A DNA stretch of 32,339 nt from Actinomycetota bacterium (GTDB lineage: Bacteria; Actinomycetota; Humimicrobiia; Humimicrobiales; Humimicrobiaceae). A program made the position numbers and the translations under genes. Of this stretch, positions 24,548-29,865 are shown in pieces. Numbering within the stretch: position 1 is the first letter of the stretch; each line of letters starts with the position of its first letter. A model generated the notes under the pieces. That model ran no database searches. It was given only the letters and a program-made list of their open reading frames with translations, and was not told the DNA's origin. The stretch spans positions 1 through 32,339 of the forward strand of contig DUQM01000028.1 in assembly GCA_012837825.1 (NCBI GenBank), read 5' to 3'.

Positions 24548-24662
24548 GTATGTTCCCCAGACTTAAAGCAAATTCATAATATTCTTTTAAAACCAGCCTG
24601 ATTTCTCTTGCTGCATCTGCAGTTCTGACATTTAAAAGCTTCTGATTCACTACTGCCATCAT
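24540..24662 (-). CDS. Small ORF overlapping the argJ start (40 residues), uncertain
   Basis: An ATG at 24662 opens a 40-residue frame whose TAA (24542-24540) overlaps the argJ ATG by eight bases, an arrangement that allows translational coupling. The product contains LNVRTADAAREIRLVLKEYY, a plausible amphipathic helix, and begins MMAVVNQKLL. The only ribosome-like sequence is CAAGG directly against the ATG, which is too close. It could be a small protein, a leader that couples argJ translation, or the tail of a decayed gene. I do not recognise it. The rest of the 24548-24983 gap is AT-rich with no other support. Confidence 0.3.
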   Translation of the reverse strand: MMAVVNQKLLNVRTADAAREIRLVLKEYYEFALSLGNIHA

Positions 24663-24983
24663 CCTTGCCAAGATTACTGTCAGCAATATTTATATGTTAG
24701 CCGCCAAGCTTTTTATGGCTGAATGTGTCAGTATCAGCCGGTTTTGAAAATAATAATTTTTACTTTAATTTCTTGATCTTAAATATAATTATTTACTGAA
24801 AGAAAAATAAAAATATTTAATATATTAAGACAAATCAATTATTTTTTTAATAAGATGTCTTTAATTTTATTATTTTTCAGCTGTTTTTATTTTATTCTTA
24901 TTATAGAGAAGATTTAAATAAGATAATTAAAGTAAAACTAAAAAAATTGATTATTTATCATTATATTTTTAAATGCTTTCACT

Positions 24984-26060
24984 TTATTTACTGAACTTTT
25001 TCCTGAAATCCAATATAGCTTCATTGGATTCCAGAATATTGAATTCAAGTCTGTAATCAATTTTTTCCTGTGGCTCAATAAATCTTAATCTTCCTTTTTC
25101 TCTTTCAATCTTTCTGCCCTGCCCCATATTATTACAAGGCTCAAGCCCACAGACATATTCTCCCATCCCCATTTGTTTCCATTGAGTAAGATATGGCAGA
25201 TTATCTTTATTAAACCTTATCCATAATCCAATCCCCTGTCCGCCCCTAAACCGGCTATTGATAAGTGCAATATTCGAATACCCTTCACCATCAGCCTGAA
25301 TATCATGAAAATAGCATCGTTCAACAAACCCTTTTATCGGATTGGAAAATTTATTAAAAATACCTATTTCTTTTTTTGCCGTATCATCATTAGGAATAAT
25401 AGAAGCTTTATCTTCTATTACCTCTGAATCTGCATCCAATACCGGATAACCTATATTGATGTGATATAAAATCATTAAAGGCGATTTGGCGTGTCCAATA
25501 TTTTCCACTGTATCTTCTATCACAAGTTTTGGTTTGTTTATCCATGTATATATTTTTCTTTCCAGCTGCAATTTATCCCCAAAGACTTTTGCTTCTCTTA
25601 TTTTGCCTCGGGCTTTTACAATATAAGTATCGTCTTTCCATTCTCCATCAACAATTACTTTCTCTGCGCTTATATTCGAAATTCTTCCATGCAGACCTAG
25701 CTCTTCTCCATTGTCAGTGTTTGCGGGACCCGTTGTAGTAAGACCACAAGTAGTCAGAAATCCCCCATAAAAAGTTCTTAACCACTCTGCTCCTCTGCTC
25801 TCATAATAAACAGAAGAAGTCTCCCTGACTGCAGACTTCCAGTTAAAGGGAATACCTTTATACGAAAAGCTCGATATGTCCATCCCTCTATCGGGCAGTA
25901 TGGTTAAATTAACCCCCTCGGGATTTCTAATGTCAATCCCTCTTACTCCCCGACTTACACCATCAATATATTCATAATATTTAACTTCACTTAGCTGAGA
26001 AATATCTCCCGTTTTTTCACATATTTCTTTTCTGTTTGTCTCTTTGCCGAAGATTTGCAT
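24984..26060 (-). CDS. DUF4432 family protein (aldose 1-epimerase fold)
   Basis: A 358-residue protein of the DUF4432 group in the galactose-mutarotase-like beta-sandwich superfamily. Landmarks are LTILPDRGMDISSFSYKG (about 52-69), GGFLTTCGLTTTGPAN (about 99-114), GLHGRISN (about 122-129) with a conserved His, and LYHINIGYPVLD (about 201-212) with a second His; ECVCGLEP-like text reads YVCGLEPCNN near 310. These fit sugar binding, and many members lie in sugar-catabolic operons; the reaction is not established. AAGGAAG precedes the ATG. It follows the deoR gene by 196 bp on the same strand, so it may be the last gene of that unit. Confidence 0.85.
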   Translation of the reverse strand: MQIFGKETNRKEICEKTGDISQLSEVKYYEYIDGVSRGVRGIDIRNPEGVNLTILPDRGMDISSFSYKGIPFNWKSAVRETSSVYYESRGAEWLRTFYGGFLTTCGLTTTGPANTDNGEELGLHGRISNISAEKVIVDGEWKDDTYIVKARGKIREAKVFGDKLQLERKIYTWINKPKLVIEDTVENIGHAKSPLMILYHINIGYPVLDADSEVIEDKASIIPNDDTAKKEIGIFNKFSNPIKGFVERCYFHDIQADGEGYSNIALINSRFRGGQGIGLWIRFNKDNLPYLTQWKQMGMGEYVCGLEPCNNMGQGRKIEREKGRLRFIEPQEKIDYRLEFNILESNEAILDFRKKFSK

Positions 26061-26256
26061 AATCTTCCTTTCTTGTTTTTCTAATTTATTTTTCTTTTAT
26101 AAATATAAATATTCCGACTTTACTTAATCTGATTTTTTCTCAAAAATGCCAGCTTATGAAAATTTTCCCAATAAATAAATTCTTCAATAAAAATATCTGA
26201 CAATCCTTGGGAATCAGTACAAATGAATACCAATTAAAATAAGCAGTAGGCATGTA

Positions 26257-27036
26257 TTATGATATAACAACTTTGATATCAAGTTCTTCAATTTCTTTTT
26301 TTGACTCTTTGTCTAGTAAAGTATCGGTAACCCAGTAGCTGGCTTTGTCGAGCGAAGTTACAAATGCAAAACTTTCATGGTTGAATTTACTGCTGTCTGC
26401 AACTATTATGGTTTCTCTGGAACGCTCAATCATAGTATTGTTTATAACAGCTTCTTCAGCATGATAAGTAGTAAGTCCGATATCTTTGCATATTCCGTCA
26501 ACTGATAAAATAGCTTTATCCGCTTTATATTTTCCAAGCTGTTCCTGGGCATCTTTGCCGAATGTAAAAGAATACTGTGCATTGATGTCTCCGCCCAGAA
26601 GTATCACTCTAAAAGTCGGATGGGCTTCCAGCTCAATCGCCACAGATATCGAGTTGGTCACAATATTTAAGTTTTTATGACGTTTCAGTTCTACGGCTGT
26701 GTAGTATGTGGTGGTACCGGAATTAATAAGGAGGGTTTCGCCATCTTTGATAAGATCTGCAGTTGCTGATGCAATAGCTTTTTTTAATTCCATATGTTCC
26801 TGCTTGCGACGTTGGAAATCAAGATTATAGAAATTCTTGACTGTCTGTATGGCTCCTCCCTGAGTCCTTTCAAGAAATCCGTCCCGCTCAAGAACATCAA
26901 GATCACTACGGATTGTTACAACTGTAGTATCAAGAAGCTTGCTTAATTCAGATACCCTTACCTGTCCGTCTCTTCTTAATATTTCCAGTATCTTTTTTCT
27001 TCTTTTATCAATTTTTAATCCGCTTCCGGATGACAT
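26257..27036 (-). CDS. DeoR family transcriptional regulator
   Basis: A 259-residue DeoR-family repressor. The N-terminal helix-turn-helix spans about 10-62 (RRKKILEILRRDGQVRVSEL, then TTVVTIRSDLDVLERDGF with the recognition helix and the wing RTQGGAI). The C-terminal sugar-phosphate-sensing domain has INSGTTTYYTAVEL (about 104-117), VILLGGDIN, DKAILSVDGIC and IVADSSKF, which are standard for binding phosphorylated sugars. It likely responds to an intermediate made by the adjoining phosphosugar isomerases. AAAGGAG precedes the ATG. It lies in a minus-strand series rpe-SIS-deoR-DUF4432, divergent from the TIM-like/YjbQ/E1 series. Confidence 0.92.
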   Translation of the reverse strand: MSSGSGLKIDKRRKKILEILRRDGQVRVSELSKLLDTTVVTIRSDLDVLERDGFLERTQGGAIQTVKNFYNLDFQRRKQEHMELKKAIASATADLIKDGETLLINSGTTTYYTAVELKRHKNLNIVTNSISVAIELEAHPTFRVILLGGDINAQYSFTFGKDAQEQLGKYKADKAILSVDGICKDIGLTTYHAEEAVINNTMIERSRETIIVADSSKFNHESFAFVTSLDKASYWVTDTLLDKESKKEIEELDIKVVIS

Positions 27037-27107
27037 AATTCTCCTTTTATTGATTAAAGTAGTCTATCATGCATAAAAAGAGCATTCAATAAAAATAAAA
27101 CAGGTGC

Positions 27108-27701
27108 TTACTTATTCAGCCTTTCTCCTACCGCCCCGCCGGGATGAATCAGTGCAAACTGCTCATTGCAGTACCCTGTTTCTTCAATAAGCGCTACCTG
27201 AAGCGCATCAAATACTGCCGAGAGCGCTACAAAACTTGAAGTGCCCTGACTGTCATATTTATCGCTCTCACGTTTTATCTTCATTGGTATGACTATGTCT
27301 GATTCTGTTGCAATAACTGATTTGAGATTTTCGGTAACTGATATAGTTTTAACACCTTTTTCTTTACAGATTTTTATAATCGGAATCAGTTCTGCAGTTT
27401 TGCCGCCACGGGAAGCAAAAACCATAACATCTTCTTTCTGCACAAAACCCATCGCGCCGTGTACTGCTTCAGATGGTGAGATAAACCTTGCAGGACGCTC
27501 TATGCAGCACAATGAGTGAGCAAAATGCTGGCAGGCTATTCCGGAATGTCCGCATCCGCTCGTAGCTATGCGTGTGGATTTTGCCAGTATGTCGACAGCT
27601 TTTCCAAACGCAGATTTATCAATATTTTCTGATGTTATTTTGATAGCTTCTGATTCAATCTTAAAAGATTCTACCGCCCTTTTCCATGATTCAGGTTTCA
27701 T
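27108..27701 (-). CDS. SIS-domain sugar-phosphate isomerase (KpsF/GutQ-like, no CBS domains)
   Basis: A 197-residue single SIS domain. RIATSGCGHSGIACQHFAHS (44-63) is the phosphosugar loop. SPSEAVHGAMG (75-85) has the catalytic-type Glu79 and His82, ASRGGKTAEL is the second phosphate loop, and the C-terminal HPGGAVGERL (186-195) is diagnostic of KpsF/GutQ/KdsD arabinose-5-phosphate isomerases. It lacks the two CBS domains found in E. coli KdsD. Expected reaction: aldose-ketose isomerisation of a phosphorylated sugar, possibly a pentose or hexose phosphate. AAGGAAGG precedes the ATG, 34 bp after the rpe-like gene stop. Specificity is not readable, and a lipopolysaccharide role is unlikely in this sugar locus. 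Confidence 0.88.
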   Translation of the reverse strand: MKPESWKRAVESFKIESEAIKITSENIDKSAFGKAVDILAKSTRIATSGCGHSGIACQHFAHSLCCIERPARFISPSEAVHGAMGFVQKEDVMVFASRGGKTAELIPIIKICKEKGVKTISVTENLKSVIATESDIVIPMKIKRESDKYDSQGTSSFVALSAVFDALQVALIEETGYCNEQFALIHPGGAVGERLNK

Positions 27702-27735
27702 TTGTTTCTGCCTTCCTTATAAAAATTCAAAATAT

Positions 27736-28395
27736 TTATTTAATTAACTTTCCGTATAATAAAGACTTTACAGCTTCACCGCGATCTGCTTTTCCAAAAA
27801 TTGCACTTCCCGCTACAAGAATATCAGCACCTGCAAGGGCTATGTCCACAGCATTTTCTTCGCTTACCCCGCCGTCCACACTTATAAGATAATGAAAGTT
27901 TGAAGTTTTCTTTATTGCTGCCATTTTTTTAATTCTTTCCAAAACCTTAGGAATAAATTTCTGGCCTCCAAATCCCGGCTGAATTCCCATGACAAGCAAT
28001 ATATCAATTATTTTGAGATATCTGTTTAAATTTTCAAGTGGTGTGTCAGGCGAAATTGCAAGCCCAAAACCTTTTTTATTGCTTTTACAAATATTATATA
28101 CATTATCTATATCATCATCACCGGTTTCAATATGCATGGTTATAATATCTGCTCCTGCCTTTATAAATGATTCGGCAAAATAAGATGGTTTTTCAATCAT
28201 AAGATGGGTATCAAAAATCATCTTGCTTTTACTACGGATGCCTTCAAGAATATTCGGGCCAAAAGATAAATTGGGTACAAAATGGCCGTCCATTACATCA
28301 ATATGCAGATATTTAAGACCGGCTTTTTCTACTTCTTTTATCTCTTCAGCATACTTTCCTGAATCAGCTGCAAGAAGTGAAGGTGAAACAATCAT
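27736..28395 (-). CDS. Ribulose-phosphate 3-epimerase family protein
   Basis: A 219-residue TIM-barrel epimerase with the full Rpe/AlsE motif set: SPSLLAAD (4-11), HIDVMDGHFVPNLSFGP (31-47, catalytic Asp in DVMDG), DTHLMIEKP (63-71), VMGIQPGFGGQKFIP and VDGGV with the second catalytic Asp, then the phosphate loop AGSAIFG. In Rpe the block usually reads VNPGFGGQ; here the position before PGF is Gln, so the substrate may differ from ribulose-5-phosphate, as in AlsE-type relatives. It is the first gene of the minus-strand series, with AAAGGA upstream. It shares a divergent control region with the gene at 28562. Confidence 0.92.
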   Translation of the reverse strand: MIVSPSLLAADSGKYAEEIKEVEKAGLKYLHIDVMDGHFVPNLSFGPNILEGIRSKSKMIFDTHLMIEKPSYFAESFIKAGADIITMHIETGDDDIDNVYNICKSNKKGFGLAISPDTPLENLNRYLKIIDILLVMGIQPGFGGQKFIPKVLERIKKMAAIKKTSNFHYLISVDGGVSEENAVDIALAGADILVAGSAIFGKADRGEAVKSLLYGKLIK

Positions 28396-28437
28396 TTTTA
28401 AATATTCCTTTGTAATTTTTGCAAAATAATATTAACT

Positions 28438-28477
28438 ATTTTCTAAATAAAAAGCAATAGATAAATAAATAGAAAAT
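28438..28477. promoter_or_regulatory. Candidate DeoR operator
   Basis: ATTTTCTA (28438-28445) and TAGAAAAT (28470-28477) are perfect inverted copies, 24 bases apart, in the divergent gap between the rpe-like and TIM-like genes and ending five bases before the plus-strand -35 box. A short palindrome TTTTGCAAAA (28417-28426) lies nearer the rpe-like gene. Position fits a repressor site for the DeoR protein at 26257; the assignment is inference. Confidence 0.4.
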
Positions 28478-28481
28478 ATGG

Positions 28482-28510
28482 TTGACATTTTAGATATATA
28501 AAACTAAATT
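28482..28510 (+). promoter_or_regulatory. Sigma-A-type promoter for the TIM-like/YjbQ/E1 operon
   Basis: TTGACA (28482-28487), a perfect -35 box, is followed after 17 bp by TAAATT (28505-28510). This leaves about 45 bases to the ATG at 28562, with CAGGAG as ribosome site. It is the best promoter match in the window. Confidence 0.65.
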
Positions 28511-28561
28511 ATATTTGAGATTCAACGATATTAAAGAGTAAATATATTTCAGGAGTAAAGC

Positions 28562-29266
28562 ATGTATAAAGGATTAAAGCCCAGACCGCCTTTTTTTGAA
28601 ATAGGGCCAAAAGCTTATTTGTACGGAGATCAGATAATAGAACTGGCAATAGCAGCTGACCGGGCATCGGAAAAATATGATGTCGATATAATATTCACCA
28701 CACCTTATACAGAAATACACAGGGTTGCTGAAGCAACAAAAAATCTTTTTGTATTTGCTCCCCACATGGATCCCATTCCGATTGGACGGGGGCTTGCCGA
28801 TATTCTGCCTGAATCAGTAAAGGCTGCCGGTGCTGTAGGGGTGATGCTTAATCACTGTGAAAAGCCACTGACTCTCTCTGCTCTGAGCAGAACAATAAAA
28901 AGAGCTGAGGAACTGGATTTGATTACAATTGTATGTGCTAACACTATTACGGAAGCTAAAGCAATAGCCTGCTTTTCACCAGACATAATAGTCGCTGAGC
29001 CTGATGAACTGATTGCAACAGGAAAAACAAGTGATATGAGCTATGTAAAAGCTTCTACCGAAGCCATAAAATCAGTAGACCCGGAAATCCTTGTGCTGCA
29101 AAGTGCCGGAATAAAAAATGGTGACGATGTCTATAATATGATTTTTTCCGGAGCAGAAGCCACCGGTACTTCAAGCGGTGTTGCAACCGCATCTGACCGT
29201 GTGGCAATGGTTTATGAAATGATTGGTGCAGTCAGAAGAGCGTGGGATGACAGGAATAAAAAATAA
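28562..29266 (+). CDS. Triose-phosphate-isomerase-like protein (archaeal-type TIM)
   Basis: A 234-residue TIM-barrel resembling the short archaeal-type triose-phosphate isomerases. Lys17 is in EIGPKAYLYG, the usual N/GxK site. GAVGVMLNHCEKPL (90-103) gives His98, the electrophile, and IVAEPDELIATG (143-154) gives Glu146, the base. The loop-7/8 region is QSAGIKNGDDVYNMI and ATGTSSGVATASDR. Because the gene sits in an isomerase locus and not with glycolysis genes, it more likely isomerises a tetrose or related phosphate, as the second TIM homologue in erythritol loci does, than glyceraldehyde-3-phosphate. It heads a plus-strand operon with the YjbQ and E1 genes. CAGGAGTAAAGC precedes the ATG. 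Confidence 0.85.
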   Translation: MYKGLKPRPPFFEIGPKAYLYGDQIIELAIAADRASEKYDVDIIFTTPYTEIHRVAEATKNLFVFAPHMDPIPIGRGLADILPESVKAAGAVGVMLNHCEKPLTLSALSRTIKRAEELDLITIVCANTITEAKAIACFSPDIIVAEPDELIATGKTSDMSYVKASTEAIKSVDPEILVLQSAGIKNGDDVYNMIFSGAEATGTSSGVATASDRVAMVYEMIGAVRRAWDDRNKK

Positions 29267-29322
29267 TATAAAAATTTGAAGACTTAAAAAAAGATAAGCA
29301 ATAATCTTACAAAGGAGCAATT

Positions 29323-29823
29323 ATGAAAATGATTCATGAAAAATTTGAAGTACAGTCTGAAGGATTACATCCGACTTTTCACAATGTAACCGATCAGGTT
29401 AAAGAAATTGTTAAAAAAGCAAATATTAAAACAGGGATATGTACCATATATTCTCATCATACCACCTGTTCGGTAATTATTCAGGAATGCTCTCACGATA
29501 AAACATATTTCGGACTTGAATATCTGCAGCAGGATCTTTGCAACCTTATGGAAAAATTAATACCTACCTGTCGTGTTGAAAATCAGTACATGCATCCCGG
29601 ACCGAAACATATCGAGTTTGGTGACAGTGTTGGTGAACCAGGCGGCTGGACAAGCTTAAACACTGACGGACATCTTCGTTCAAGTATTTTCGGACGTTCT
29701 GAAACTATTGTCATTGAAAATGGCAAACTGGATCTGGGTGAATTTGGCTATACATATTTTGTAGACTGGGATCAGGTAAGGGCAAGAAAACGTACGGTGC
29801 AAGTAGTGGTTATTGGTGAATAA
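29323..29823 (+). CDS. YjbQ family (UPF0047) protein, divergent second copy
   Basis: A 166-residue YjbQ-family protein, longer than the one at 2587. It keeps YSHHTTCSVIIQE (43-55; His45, His46, Glu55), LNTDGHLRSSIFGRS (112-126; His117) and NGKLDLGEFGYTYFVDWD (133-150), then KRTVQVVVIGE. It differs at family hallmarks: the usual DADAHL reads NTDGHL, and an insert of about 25 residues (HPGPKHIEFGDSVGEPGG, 91-108) precedes it. The function is not known; members are often found beside carbohydrate and TPP-enzyme genes. It lies between the TIM-like isomerase and the E1 gene in one operon, with AAAGGAG before the ATG. Confidence 0.85.
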   Translation: MKMIHEKFEVQSEGLHPTFHNVTDQVKEIVKKANIKTGICTIYSHHTTCSVIIQECSHDKTYFGLEYLQQDLCNLMEKLIPTCRVENQYMHPGPKHIEFGDSVGEPGGWTSLNTDGHLRSSIFGRSETIVIENGKLDLGEFGYTYFVDWDQVRARKRTVQVVVIGE

Positions 29824-29865
29824 ATCTGATTTTTCTGAAAATACTTTCATTATTTGGAGAATACT

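Noticed and set aside
24573-24585. Fourth IclR-type unit TTCATAATATTCT near argJ
   Set aside because: There is no partner unit 20 bp away on either side and the right arm does not match.
27108-28395. HxlA/HxlB formaldehyde-fixing (RuMP) pair
   Set aside because: The SIS protein has the KpsF-type HPGG tail and the partner carries Rpe motifs rather than those of hexulose-phosphate synthase.
29267-29322. TPP riboswitch before the YjbQ or E1 genes
   Set aside because: The gaps are too short and no THI-box-like conserved segment is visible; none was seen upstream of 28562 either.
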